Assembly (NCBI GenBank): GCA_900618425.1
Contig: UZAN01041801.1
Coordinates: 5,795 to 24,917 of the forward strand
Direction of reading: 5' to 3'
DNA: 19,123 nt
From: Echinostoma caproni
Lineage: Eukaryota; Platyhelminthes; Trematoda; Plagiorchiida; Echinostomatidae
The notes under the pieces: model-generated
What the model was told of the DNA's origin: nothing
What the model saw: only the letters and a program-made list of their open reading frames with translations
The model's database searches: none
Position numbers and translations under genes: made by a program
In this document: one piece after another, positions 1-9,545 of the stretch
Layout: each line of letters opens with the position of its first letter
Numbering within the stretch: position 1 is the first letter of the stretch

Positions 1-497
1 ATATGAACCAGAGATATTCAGGATTGTGTGCCTCGGATGTCGGGATGAGGCCTGCTAGAAGGCTTTGGTCATTTTTCTCCTTTCGCCATATCATAGTCTG
101 ACCTTCATGAGCTGTGCCTATCGTGCATGAACAGAATGTAATTACTTGTTTTTACTTGTGTTCCCTGATTTCACTCGGCAGGATGAACCAGTTTCAGTTT
201 CAGTTTAAACAACCAATGTGGATGAATGTTCTGGAACAGCGGTTGAAGGCCTGTTTCACTCATGCTTTAAAATATAATTTCGTTTTATTTCGACCTGCTT
301 CGTAGAGTATCAGTTTGACTATTTTACACTTCCAAGTATTCATCGGGACACCAGTATGTTTAATGGCGTGGTTGAAAAAGAGGATTTTCAAAACAATGCT
401 TATTTTTTGATTATGGAAGAGCAAAACTGTGAATTGCATGCATTACTGTGGTTTTTTGTCGGTTCAGGTTATCATGTTTACTTCCGCTTCACCACAG
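1..497 (+). other. 3' end of an upstream intron of the TBC1D10-like gene
   Basis: No exon, RNA gene or repeat could be recognised here. Short ORFs at 114-305 and 356-541 have no recognisable residues and no matching splice sites in the frame needed. A TBC1D10 N-terminal exon (the aromatic-Gly-Phe lead motif) was looked for and not found. The acceptor for the following exon lies at 467 or 497. Confidence 0.6.
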
Positions 498-848
498 GGA
501 ACCGCGTTTACCGACCAAGGTGCTTCGTGCACGCGAAATGAAATGGCGTGATATGTGCAGTCACTGGGAATATTGGGCAATAAAGAACCGTTTCAAACTT
601 CGCGAACGTTGTCGTAAGGGCATTCCGGACTCGATGCGTTGTGAAGCCTGGCAGCGTCTTTGTTCCAGTCCGATGGTTTTGGTTCCGCGAGTCAAAGTGG
701 TTACAGACACCTCTCAGGACACGCGTAAACAGAATGTTCTCAAAGAATTTTTCGGCACCCTATCTCGCAATGCAAATTCCAAAAGTTTGCCAACAGTGAT
801 CACCACATCGCCCAGTTTCCGAATAAAACGAGGCAAGGCAGATGCCAG
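498..848 (+). CDS. TBC1D10: TBC1D10-like Rab GTPase-activating protein, internal exon with first TBC motif (partial gene)
   Basis: Internal exon of a TBC-domain RabGAP. Reading from base 499 gives about 116 residues: a basic lead-in (VLRAREMKWRDM), a Trp-rich segment (HWEYW), then RCRKGIPDSMRCEAWQRLC, which is the first conserved TBC motif (R-x-G-I-P, x-x-R, x-x-x-W). The KW-x-x-M lead-in followed by CRKGIP is characteristic of the TBC1D10/EPI64 group. Residues after the WQRLC (about 57-116) have no counterpart in the family core and begin a long linker. The 3' end is a good donor, CAG|GTTAGT, phase 2 (two bases, AG, left over). The 5' acceptor is ambiguous: CACCACAG ends at 497 (used here), while GGTTCAG ending at 467 would add ten in-frame residues. 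The frame is closed by TGA at 430-432, so this is not a first exon unless an unusual start is used; N-terminal exons must lie upstream. In animals EPI64-type proteins act on Rabs such as Rab35, Rab27A or Rab8 at membranes; which Rab this one serves is unknown. Confidence 0.87.
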
Positions 849-1849
849 GTTAGTTATTGTGTTATCAAATACGTAATATTGTCAACTATTTGGTAATCGC
901 AGAAGTCCTTGATGGGACACATTTGAGTGGCTCCAACTACCTCTTTTGTCCTCAGATTGTCTCTCGTGATACCCCAGTTTAGTGTAGTATTACATTGGTG
1001 CTTTTACTATAAATTATGTTAATTGTGCATTTTTGTATTTCTGGTTGAAACTGATATTTTTTTAAAAAGAGAACTATACCTTCACTTCTCGTTTAGATCA
1101 ACCCGTTCTTTCGCTATCATTCCTGTCTCTCAGCTCTATGCCTGAACGCACTTTGTGAGTGATCAGATTTGTTTTCCTTCATCTCGTGTTTGTTTCTGGG
1201 TTTTAGCCATTTCTATCTATTCCAAGTACATTTGTTTTTGTTAGTCCTTCTTGTTTGCCGAGGGTTTATTTTTTCTGAGTTGTGTTGAAGCTATGGGGAT
1301 ACTGACGTCCAAAAGTTTTCACACACTATCCGACGAGCAAATATAATGTGAACCATAGGGGTTGCGGTGGGAATTCTGTCCGAAGTGTATCATTGAATTA
1401 AACTGTCTCGGTTGTTTGATTTCTTGTGTGCGAGATTCTCTTCCCTTTGATTTTCAAGGGACAGTTGCTGGCATCCTTGCTCGTACGGATCATTTTCATT
1501 TCGCCAAGCTAACCGAGAGACGCATTGCTAATCTGGTGAATGCCTAACCGGTGTGGGTGACCAAGCTGAAAGTCCGTGGGGGTGCCTCTGTGGTCAGTTG
1601 ACAAGTATATGGTGAAGTTGAGCGGGGAACAATGGTCTAAATTTGGGGAGTCAATGTGTTTCCTTTCTTCAATATGTGAACCCCTGTATCCCAGTTGTCA
1701 CTCCCTTGCCTGGATCAATGGACATATGTACAATCGATTTCCTTCAATTAGCTATAGACTGAGCAATCTTTGCAGTTTTTCACATTTAACTCACGGTTAC
1801 CTGGGATTAATGGTGTGGGATAATTGATATTGATTGATTAGGAATGAAC

Positions 1850-2012
1850 ATCCTTCAGACTTCATCCTCACGCGCATTCCTCAATTGTTCCATTCAATCC
1901 TACACTCGGAAGCACTTATATGAGCTCATCAGTAGTGCATACCCACGGTCTCGTCCGGGATTTGAACTCCCGAAGGTGTGTGTGTTACCACTGTGCCAGC
2001 CAACTCATGCCA
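1850..2012 (-). mobile_element. tRNA-derived SINE (family gamma), copy 1
   Basis: On the minus strand this reads as a tRNA-like head followed by a unique body. The A box is TGGCACAGTGG (complement of about 1988-1998) and the B box is AGTTCAAATCC (complement of 1958-1968), both close to the RNA polymerase III promoter consensus. Only 19 bases separate the boxes, against roughly 30 in a normal tRNA, so the anticodon arm is shortened and this is not a working tRNA gene. The body, running down to about 1850, is shared with the repeat at 19005-19123 (for example CATCCTTCAGACTT on the + strand in both). The 3' end is not sharply defined. Confidence 0.7.
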
Positions 2013-2199
2013 GGGCAGTTTTGTCTCAGTTATTTTCGTTGTTTTTATTTCGAAATCACCCTTCTTTTTGCCTGATTCTGTCAAGGTTTTCTGAATGTCT
2101 AGTCAGATTTGTTAGTGTTGGTTATATCGGTCAGAGTACTGGTTCACCACCATGTCCGAGGATCAAAATAACGTGGCACGAAGCGGTATGGCTGCGCGT

Positions 2200-2378
2200 A
2201 GTAAACAGTAACGCTCTTGCATCTATTCAATGCCCTTGCTCTAGTCCTCATGAATTCTCTATTTTCACCCTGAAACTTATTTGAACGTCACAATCTTCTG
2301 TTTACACCTTCGCCCAAATGGGCAGCTAGAACCGGCGAACAAAAGTGCATGGATAATGTTTGTTTAAACGGAAATCGA
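2200..2378 (+). repeat. Dispersed repeat, copy 1 of a pair
   Basis: Clearly similar in the same orientation to 9560-9757. Shared blocks include GTAAACAGTAACGCTC, GCATCTATTCAATGC, CATGAATTCTCT and TTTTCAC, followed by a more diverged CTTCnCCCnAATGG region and a CACAAAAnTG-type end. Similarity fades beyond both ends. In both copies one frame reads VVNSNAxASIQCxC, and the one clear indel between them is three bases, which may hint at a coding ancestor; copy 1 has a stop after 26 codons. The class of element is unknown. The GTAACGCTC start resembles the end of a tRNA A box, so a further SINE family or a LINE 3' region are both possible. Confidence 0.65.
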
Positions 2379-2954
2379 AGCATTACCCCTACATGCATGC
2401 GTTGATTTCTTTTTTGTATATACATGTTTATTTTGCGTCTGGTAATATCTACATGATTGGATAGAATTTCCGTGGAAGCACACGACGTGGTGATTGCCAC
2501 TTGTCCGGTATTGGTATCCTTTATCTCATACTTGAACCCCTGATGTAAATTTTCATCCAATCACTGAGCAGTCATACGGGGCTTGGTTTTTGCGGATACA
2601 CTGTTCCAATCAGTCCATCGGCGAATCAAAGCGATGATTTTAAGCAAAGGACTAATTTTGAATATCATATCGCTTATTAGGAATTTGTGATGAATGGTGT
2701 GTGGTATGGTTAGAGATGGATGTTTTGGTAAGTGGATATCACCAACAGATGCTCCTTCAGTAGCCCCTTAATGACGCTTTCATGATGTCTGTTGAGGAGT
2801 TTCTACTCACTGTATTCTACCAGTGCATTGTTTTTACGAAGATGAGAGAATAAAAAAAACCAACCTACTGGGATTATAAGGGGATTGATAAATCACCGGT
2901 GGTTATTTCGTTTAGGAGATTTGGAAAACCCTGATTCCAGATTATGTGTTTGAG

Positions 2955-3205
2955 GTGTATTTAATTGCGATACACTTGTTTGATGAGATCAGATAAACCA
3001 TATAGTCACGAGCATCTGCTGTTCACTCATGGAAACCGACAATCGAAGCCCCTAAACTTGAGGTAACGAACCATGTAAGTATGCTACGCTTAGTTAGGCG
3101 TGGTATTGAGTCAGGCAACAGCGAACCACCCTCAGGATCACTGAATTTGCGGTCACCGGCTTGTTTGTGGAATTGAAGTGTGCTTGACACCAGGCTTGCA
3201 AGCCT
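2955..3205 (-). mobile_element. SINE-like retroposon (family alpha), copy 1
   Basis: On the minus strand this aligns with the family alpha copies at 8125-8399 and 9311-9545 over nearly the whole body. It shows GACTCAATACCACGCCTAAC (complement of about 3093-3112), then a block ending CGGTTTCCAT, then CAGCAG followed by a CTCGTGACTATATGG segment and an AATTAAATA tail near 2955-2965. The head (about 3130-3205) is too decayed to show both pol III boxes. The boundaries are approximate, set by where similarity to the other copies fades. Confidence 0.65.
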
Positions 3206-4425
3206 CGTCCGAACGGTTCATGGTCACATAGTTGAATGATATCATTTACCATGAATTCATATACGTTTCGAAATAGTTAATTTTCAGCGGAAGCAGCTAT
3301 TGTTGCTCGTATAATTATCTTTCCTTACTTCCAATTACTCGAATACACACCAAATAACCACTTTCTGTTGAGTTTGCTTTCCGGTTTTCAAATCATGGGT
3401 TACAACATTTGGCATCGATCGATTTCGTTCTTCGTCTGTTGCATGCTAGTATTGACAATAAACTTCACCGTGCGTCTCTTACTTGAACCTAATCTAATTG
3501 AACCGTAGAGGTATATTAAATACCGTGCGAACTATAGGTGGTTCGATGAGTTTGGGCTAGATCCAAAACCTGGTACGTTAAACGGGTCTCCATCGAATAG
3601 CCATGCTTTGCTATGCCATCAGTTTGCGGCTGTACCTATTCGTTCGGTCATACAGTATAAATCTTACGTTAGGTTCATGGATTTGTATTGCAGTGAGAAT
3701 TGGGCTAATGTAGCAGTATCAATTTGCATTATTTTCACATCGACATACCAGATTTTTGTCTCGTCCTACCGGGATGTAATCACCGGATATCGAAACAAGT
3801 TTAAAGCTGACTTTTTAAAGAAACAAAGTGTGAATTGTGGTTTCCCTGTCACTTCTACCCGGCCACCTATCGTCCATACCAATCTGCTTTTCCATTGCCT
3901 ACATTCATAGCACAGCTATCAAAGCCACCATGTAGAAACAGAGCCGCGAAAAAAAAAATGGGGGAGGAGAATGTGGATGAAAATAGAATCGGGTTGTTTA
4001 TCGCGTCTATACATTTGATTTTCACTCTGGTCCCAGTGAAACCGATTGCATTGGATTTCTCGCACGGTTTTCTGGGTCTAATATTTTCTGATCACCTGGC
4101 TATCTATGCATTTTTCACAGAATCCTGTGATATCTTGCTCCTTAACCGCTTATGGGTGGTTATCACCTACTTACCTTACAGTCAATGGTTTGTGCACTAA
4201 CCACTTTTTCTCGCTCATGTGCGCTGTTATCTGTGACAATCGGTACAGTTTTTCAAGTAAAACCGCCTTTCTTGTTCCATTTCCACTTGGCACTATCAAC
4301 AGACGGAAGTTTCTGTTTCGGAAGTTGTACGGGTGAGTTTCCCCCACTAAAAGTGTCTGTCTGTCCACGCCTGTGCCCGCTTTGCTCATGCTTCCTACCG
4401 ATGTAATCACTTGATATGCGAAGCA

Positions 4426-4441
4426 GACATACATACATACA
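4426..4441. repeat. Microsatellite (ACAT)n
   Basis: Short perfect run of about four ACAT units in intronic sequence; no gene or regulatory meaning visible. Confidence 0.8.
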
Positions 4442-4839
4442 AACCACCGCTCATTTTCACATCGCTTTTGTCTTGCAATACATGTGCACACTCCTTTCAA
4501 TCTCACTCACGTCATTGCAAATTATTTCTGTTCGGTTTGTTCAAAAATATGTATAGGCCACTATCTTAACGGAACTTTTATTTCATCCTGTTTCACTCGG
4601 GTGCCAACAGAGAACTGATTCGTTGGGGGGAGGTGGACACCGTACGTTGGCTACTTTGGTCCACACCATTTCTCTATAGTTTGTTTTCCGAATTATGTCC
4701 AAGTTATTTTGATATGTGATACAGTTGACTGATTAGGATGCTTTTCTGAATGAGCTGTGATCGGGCGCGCATACATACAACAGTCTGCGGTAACAGACCC
4801 AACATCCTCTAATCATAAATAAAATAATAAATGTCTTTT

Positions 4840-5024
4840 TACTTCCTTTTTCTATTTATGGAATATGCAAATGTACAGTCAACTTTCAGGAAGGAGGCTT
4901 CGGCCATACAAAGGCTGTCTGGGGAAAATACAGATATAGGGAAGACGGGCGACAGTGGAGCGGCTTGAACCCGGGACACCCAGGTTACTAGTTGGTGACC
5001 TAACCACTTGGACACCACCGCCAT
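4840..5024 (-). mobile_element. tRNA-derived SINE (family beta), copy 1
   Basis: The minus strand begins near 5024 with GGCGGTGGTG and a tRNA-like head: A box TGTCCAAGTGG (complement of 5004-5014) and B box GGTTCAAGCCG (complement of 4961-4971), separated by 32 bases as in real tRNAs. The body ends with CCTGAAAGTTGACTG and an A-rich tail (CCATAAATAGAAAAAGG) near 4840-4860. The same order and related sequence occur at 16280-16461 and 16630-16800. The tRNA fold itself is degenerate, and the continuation into a shared non-tRNA body makes this a SINE and not a tRNA gene. Confidence 0.78.
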
Positions 5025-5044
5025 CATCGTCATCATCACATCAC
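5021..5044. repeat. Imperfect (CAT)n run at the 5' edge of a SINE
   Basis: CATCATCGTCATCATCACATCAC lies at the upstream end of the minus-strand family beta SINE. It may be part of the insertion site or of the SINE head. Confidence 0.65.
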
Positions 5045-5469
5045 TCTGCGTTGCGCGCACGCACATAAGAGGACATACGAACTGTATTTCGTTACATTAC
5101 TCAAGCAGAATGCCCCTCCAGTCAACGCTTTCGGCCTTGTCAGATAGAGAGAAATCCGCAGTACAGGAGAATGAGCTGTTGTTGTGGCACCCAATTGATG
5201 CCGAAACATACGAATGGAATTGGGGATCTGATTGGCAGACACAGTGATGCGAAGATCAGATGCACAGTTGTTCCACGTTGCAATCGTGAATAAACCCGAA
5301 CTCGGAACGTGAGAGTTGGATGGAAGGTTGTCACCCTGGGTGTAGAGATGCGCGAAGCAGATCGAACTCTCCCCCACCCCACGACCAGATTCGATGGCAT
5401 TATGATAGTAATCTCAAATTTTCGTCGTTTTTGGTGGTCTGCTCATTTTCGCTCTCGGTGTTTCCCCAG

Positions 5470-5609
5470 AATTGTGCTCAGGTTGGCGTCACTCTTATGA
5501 CAGCTATGGTTCATTCTTGGGACCCTAACCAATCATTTTCAACAACCCTCTTTTTTGAAAACTGTTCGGTGTTTACGTACCAAATAAAGAGGCGTTGTAT
5601 ATTGAGAAG
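5470..5609 (+). other. Exon-like segment bounded by good splice signals; possible poison exon or cryptic exon
   Basis: A strong acceptor (CTCTCGGTGTTTCCCCAG, ending at 5469) and a strong donor (GAGAAG|GTAAGC at 5609/5610) bracket 140 bases. If included between the exons ending at 848 and starting at 6332 it would be read AG+A, then ATT GTG CTC and on to a TGA at 5498-5500. It would therefore truncate the protein and, at 140 bp, would also shift the frame. It does not encode recognisable TBC residues. Either it is a chance pair of splice-like sites or an unproductive alternative exon; the sequence alone cannot decide. Confidence 0.25.
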
Positions 5610-6331
5610 GTAAGCTCTTGGTCATTCTGAATGAAATTGCAGCTGAATTTCGGTCTACACCAGTCCTGTAACCGCCAACCAGACAGATAGCAACATCCGT
5701 CGCAGATAATACGTTATATTCTGAAGGGATTTGGGGGATTTTTCTAAGTGCGGATTAGTGATTTGACACAAAATCGCTGCTGTACAACGCAATCTCGCGT
5801 GAAGTGACTCGTGTGAGTGTCTCTATGGGCGGCCAAAAACTGAGTGCCCTACATCACGGTTCGATATGCATTCAATGTTCTCTTAACACTAGGCAACTCC
5901 GCATTGAATACACACTGAACCGTTAGAAAGTAACACTGCTGTGGTTGACCGAATCATACTGCAAGATGGACAGAAATTGGAATAAAGGGCCAGTGCGATA
6001 GCCGTTTTGTTGATGTTCACCGCTTACATGAGTTCTTAAAGACTCAGAACATTGATTGGCATGATTGGCAAAAAAAATAATCGCTTGCTTGAACTTCAAT
6101 CAGTTATTTCTCCTCATCGCAAACGTTCCCTATGTTCTCGAGACACTCTGTACATGTTGCTCACTGTTCACATCTACTTTGCATGTGCACAACTGGTTGG
6201 TACTACATTTCATTCTGATTGCTCTCACTAACTCTAATCCACCCCACCCACCTCTCCTCCCAATCCCAAATGTGGTCATCTGCATGGGTTCATGATATCC
6301 ACACTATTCTCTTTGTCCACTTAAATTTCAG

Positions 6332-7168
6332 AAATACCGGTGCATTGGCCATACCGCCTCTTCCATTCCCTGGTTCTGAGGCCAATAGTCGTTCCGCTTC
6401 ACCCGGTCCTAGTTATCCCTCTCTACGGATGGATCAGTCATCCGGCCCTATTCCCGACGCGGGAGATATGGATCTTCAAGTACCTAATCCTTCCGCCGCA
6501 TCCGAAGCGGACACAAGCAGCGTTCTATTCTCCTGGTCGCATACAAATGCCAACGGCGATTCCGGTCCGGTAGGCAGTGGGCGACATCGAGCAAATGTTG
6601 TCAGTGGTAGTTTTCATAATTTGATGTACACAGGGTGTACAATGGATCCTGTCGGATCACCCTCACACTTGGGAACATTTTCCACATACACGACTGCCGT
6701 TTCAGTCCACGAGAATTCATGCTCCCCGATTCCCCCAATCGATCTGACTGCAGCCGAGTCAGATCAAACTGCTGTGGCTAGCAGCTCCGGTGGTTATGCT
6801 AGTTTAAGCACCAACAGTGGAACGGACAGCGTCAGTATTCGGCGCAGTACACGTAAAGCAGTTCCTCCCGGCAATGTATCCACCGATTCATGTGCTTCCT
6901 CCTTGACCTCCTCCTCAGTTGCCTCCTCACTGTCTATTCTGTGGCATCCTACACACTCGACCGAGTTGCCCATCAGTCTTCATCAATCCACCGCGGATAT
7001 TGAGGATGCTCGAGCCACTCTCGTACCCACAGGTGATCCAGACCCGGTCGAACTGTACACATATTATTGCTCACAAGAAGGCACACAGGCGAACTGTGAT
7101 CAGATTCGGCGGGATATTGACCGCCAATTCCCGTTTCATGAATTGTTCAGTCAGAAAGGAGGCCATGG
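6332..7168 (+). CDS. TBC1D10: TBC1D10-like RabGAP, large exon with Ser-rich insert and arginine-finger motif
   Basis: 837-bp internal exon. The acceptor is TTAAATTTCAG, ending at 6331 after a pyrimidine-rich run. The first base (A) completes the split codon from the exon ending at 848 (AG+A, Arg), and the donor is ATGG|GTAAGT, again phase 2. The frame is open for 278 codons. Residues 1 to about 240 are low complexity, rich in Ser, Thr, Pro and Gly, with poly-Ser runs near residues 200-215 and a basic patch (SIRRSTRKA) that could be a kinase site. The last 21 codons snap into a conserved TBC block, IRRDIDRQFPFHELF followed by SQKGGH. This holds the IxxDxxR arginine-finger motif, with the catalytic Arg codon at 7122-7124. 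Known TBC1D10 proteins link the first motif to this block with only about 25-30 residues, so nearly this whole exon is insertion. The alternative, that it is two exons with a hidden intron, is not supported, because the frame is open throughout and I saw no good internal splice pair. Confidence 0.92.
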
Positions 7169-7599
7169 GTAAGTTGTGTTTGTATGCCGCACTATTCGAA
7201 ATTCTAATTTACTTTGTATCATTGAGTTGACTCAAATCACAAACAATCGATATTGCAAATGGTTGACTGATTGACCACTAGAGAGCTGTAGATAGTGTTC
7301 ATGCTTAACTCGTTTTTTCTTCTTTTTTTGGTACGGTCTCGAGTTTTTGAACATTCCTTTGAACAACTGTGTTTCGTGAAGTATTTCCCCTCCCCCCATT
7401 TGAAATGCACGTACGAATTCTCACGGGTGTCTTTTGTGATCCACCACTCTGAAAACAGAGATCAGTTGCCAGTTTCCGTAACCAGACCCTAGATTTGTAT
7501 AACTGTGGTTTGCGTTTTTTACTTCCAATCACTAAAGGTTGCGAACCCCACCATAAGCCAGAAGATACATGATTTCGAAACAGCATCGACAGTTTAACT

Positions 7600-8124
7600 T
7601 TAAATGTTGCTGTCCTGGAAGGTTCTGTACTTTTCCCCATCATTTTTTCTGACATTCATTGATGATTATTCTTCAACTTCCAAACTTATACTTTTGTCGA
7701 TGACACTACCCTACACTCTTGTTTGTCCGATTCCTCCTCGTACTTTACAAAGCTCAGATTCACTCTACACGTGAATACAGCAGTCATGTGTGGAGTAGAT
7801 CTTCGTCTAACTCACTGTCTTTTCCTGATCGGGTACAACATAAGGTCATCAATAACCCGTCCCAAACACGAATCACTAGCTCACACATTCGAGCAGTCGC
7901 TTCCTTATCCTTATTCCACTGATATTATTTTATTTCTTATTATAACGACCTTGCCTCTGCCATTTGTTCTTCCTCGTAGATTCCGTCACCCATTCGTAGT
8001 GACTATCCCTTCAATGGTTTTGTTTTCCCATGAACAGTACAACTACGGAACACTCTCTCTTTCGGTTTTCCTTCCGACTTCTATCTTGAATGTTCCCTGT
8101 ACTCCTATGTTCAGTGTATCTTAG
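7600..8124 (+). mobile_element. Jockey/CR1-type LINE fragment A, reverse transcriptase motif plus C-terminus, internally deleted
   Basis: Decayed ORF2 fragment with stops and frameshifts. From about 7606 it reads VLEGSVLFPIIF, corresponding to the GVPQGSVLSPxLF motif of non-LTR reverse transcriptases. At 7687-7707 follows YTFVDDT, the [YF]xDD catalytic box with both Asp retained. Only a few residues later (from about 7735) the reading is YKAQIHSTREYSSHVW and then VASLSLFHRYY, which belong to the far C-terminal region of this LINE type. About 150 residues that normally lie between are missing, indicating an internal deletion. After a further frameshift it reads PRRFRHPFVVTIPSM, matching the usual C-terminal tail. 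A SINE starts directly behind it. Related to fragment B at 10540-12855. Confidence 0.8.
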
Positions 8125-8399
8125 GGTTTACGCCCGTAACTTCTGTCAGCGGTGTGCTTTGGATCCTATGATCCGAGGTTCGAGCCCCACCACCACCACC
8201 TAACTTTAATGGTAGGCAGCTTTGCTGTTGTCCGGTTCAATACCACACCTAACCTATCGAGACCTTATGTATTTCGTCACTCCCAGTCCCTGAGCTTGGG
8301 TTACCGGTTTCCATCACTAAGCAGCAGGTCTTCGTGGCTATGTGGCTAACCCCGTCTGCTGTCCATCACACTAAAGTGTGCAATAAAAAAGTAAAAATG
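8125..8399 (+). mobile_element. tRNA-derived SINE (family alpha), copy 2, best preserved
   Basis: The only + strand SINE in the window. It has a clear B box, GGTTCGAGCCC (8177-8187), run into a CCA repeat (8187-8200); the A box is degenerate (around 8130-8145). The body contains TCCGGTTCAATACCACACCT (8231-8250), a GGTTACCGGTTTCCATCA block, CAGCAGGT, CCCGTCTGCTGT, a small inverted repeat (CACACTAAAGTGTG) and the tail CAATAAAAAAGTAAAAATGA ending near 8399. All these blocks recur in the same order on the minus strand at 9311-9545 and, more diverged, at 2955-3205. It starts where LINE fragment A ends. Confidence 0.75.
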
Positions 8400-8959
8400 A
8401 GTTCATTTGTGGCTTTCTTTTCAGTTTTTTTTGAAGTTGTCGTTTCACTCCATTTTCTTGGATTCGCTCGTTTGTTCGTTTATGCTATCCCTAGCACGCA
8501 CAGCTCCGGAATTATCAAATACTGTTCATCTCAGTTTGGTTGTGAATACATAGCTCTCCTATCTTTCGGTACGGAAGGCATAGCCTGACGATGGGGTACC
8601 TGCTTCACCAAAAGCTTTAATTTTAGGTTTTCGTAACCTGGATATAGGTCTTCGGTTCCACGATATCTCTTCTAGATATTGCCTTCCACACTGTCTTGTA
8701 GATTGGAAAGAATGTAAACATTTGGACTGCTTCATTTATTGGTTTCTGCGACTGTTTTTATTTTTTTATTTTCTCTGATCAAGTTTTCGACACCAAATTT
8801 CATCGACAAAAAAGTCGACCTCAAAATCCGGTTGTCGACCACATTCATCTGTAACCAAATATCGACTTCAATAAGAATTTCGCAAAACTGGGACTTAAAA
8901 ATAATGGTTTCCTGTTGTAAAAGAGAAATTTTTGTGGCCGAGTACGCTTCCCGTGCCGT

Positions 8960-9308
8960 GTCGGGTCGAGTGTATTCTGCAGCAGTTCAACTAGTGCTGC
9001 TATACAATGCATAAACTTGGCCGTTACGAAAATAGGATAATGATAGACTGTCGGTTTTCAAACATCGCTGTATACTTATTGCTTTGTACGAGTCTTATGG
9101 GGTAATCGGACAAGCAATGCTGAGGTTATGTGCAGAGCTTTAGATAATCGCGGTCGCCCACGCGTGTGAATGGTTGACTTCGGTAGACTGCGTTGATAGG
9201 AGCATGTGTTACGCATACCACCAAATAGACTGCCACAGCAGCTAGTGGATGGAAGAAACCGTAGGTGGTCAAACTACAACCTGGTATAAGGGTATAAAAA
9301 TCTTGACA
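8960..9308 (+). mobile_element. RTE-like LINE 3' fragment, copy 1
   Basis: Reads GRVYSAAVQLVLLY from 8964, then after a stop TWPLRK and DRLSVFKHRC, the signature C-terminal region of trematode and other animal RTE-like retrotransposon proteins. Further decayed parts follow, corresponding to the LRWLGHVLRM block (about 9190-9225), and then a GGTCAAACTACAACCTGGTA segment that fits the GGQTTTW tail of these proteins. Nucleotide similarity to 17050-17310 is plain: both share GGTCGAGTGTAT, AACTTGGCC, TAATCGCGGTCGCCCAC and the GCATGTGTTACGCAT block. It is full of stops, hence non-functional, and is followed almost immediately by a SINE at 9311. Confidence 0.78.
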
Positions 9309-9310
9309 AA

Positions 9311-9545
9311 GACACTGTTTATTACGCACATTAATTTTTGAGAACAGCAGACGGGCAATCCCCATAATCACGAAAACCTGCTATTCATTGATGAAAACCG
9401 GTACCATAAGTCCCGGGCTTTGTAGTGGTGAGCCACATAAGACCCCGCTAGCCTAGGTGTGGTATTAAATCGGACGATAAAGAGACTTGCTAATATGGGT
9501 GGAAACATCGGGATCAGTGTTACCGATGGTTAGAGACACTGAGCG
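9311..9545 (-). mobile_element. SINE (family alpha), copy 3
   Basis: On the minus strand it carries the family alpha order: TCCGATTTAATACCACACCT (complement of 9455-9474), GGTCTTATGTGG, a GGTACCGGTTTTCATCA block, AGCAGGTTTTCGTG, CCCGTCTGCTGTT, and the AATAAA tail (complement of about 9319-9324). It aligns with 8125-8399 throughout. The head, at about 9500-9545, includes CCATCGGTAACAC, reminiscent of the 3' half of an A box, but the B box is eroded. It sits tightly between an RTE fragment and the paired repeat. Confidence 0.75.

Larger units (their letters stand above)
849..6331 (+). other. Intron (5483 bp) of the TBC1D10-like gene
   Basis: GT-AG intron, donor GTTAGT at 849 and acceptor TTTCAG at 6331, supported by matching codon phase and by family homology on both sides. 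It contains SINE-like and other repeat copies at 1850-2012, 2200-2378, 2955-3205 and 4840-5024, and an exon-like segment at 5470-5609. In 849-1849, 2379-2954, 3206-4839, 5025-5469 and 5610-6331 I see no gene or recognisable element; a run of ten A at 3949-3958 might be a decayed retroposon tail. Many short ORFs occur but none carries a family signature. Confidence 0.85.

Noticed and set aside
468..497. Earlier start of the first visible exon at 468
   Set aside because: The AG at 466-467 has a T-rich tract and gives an open frame, but the ten added residues (LSCLLPLHHR) do not look like the family. The AG at 496-497 was preferred; this remains uncertain.
1844..2284. 146-codon ORF on the + strand
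   Set aside because: It runs through the antisense of a tRNA-derived SINE head and into the paired repeat; no protein signature.
4948..5024. Possible functional tRNA gene on the minus strand
   Set aside because: The pol III boxes and their spacing are good, but the stems do not pair convincingly and the sequence continues into a body shared with other SINE copies.
5036..5613. Several overlapping ORFs on both strands (about 80-113 codons)
   Set aside because: No family signature in any of them; mutually overlapping frames in low-stop sequence. Only the splice-bounded part at 5470-5609 was kept, as a weak lead.
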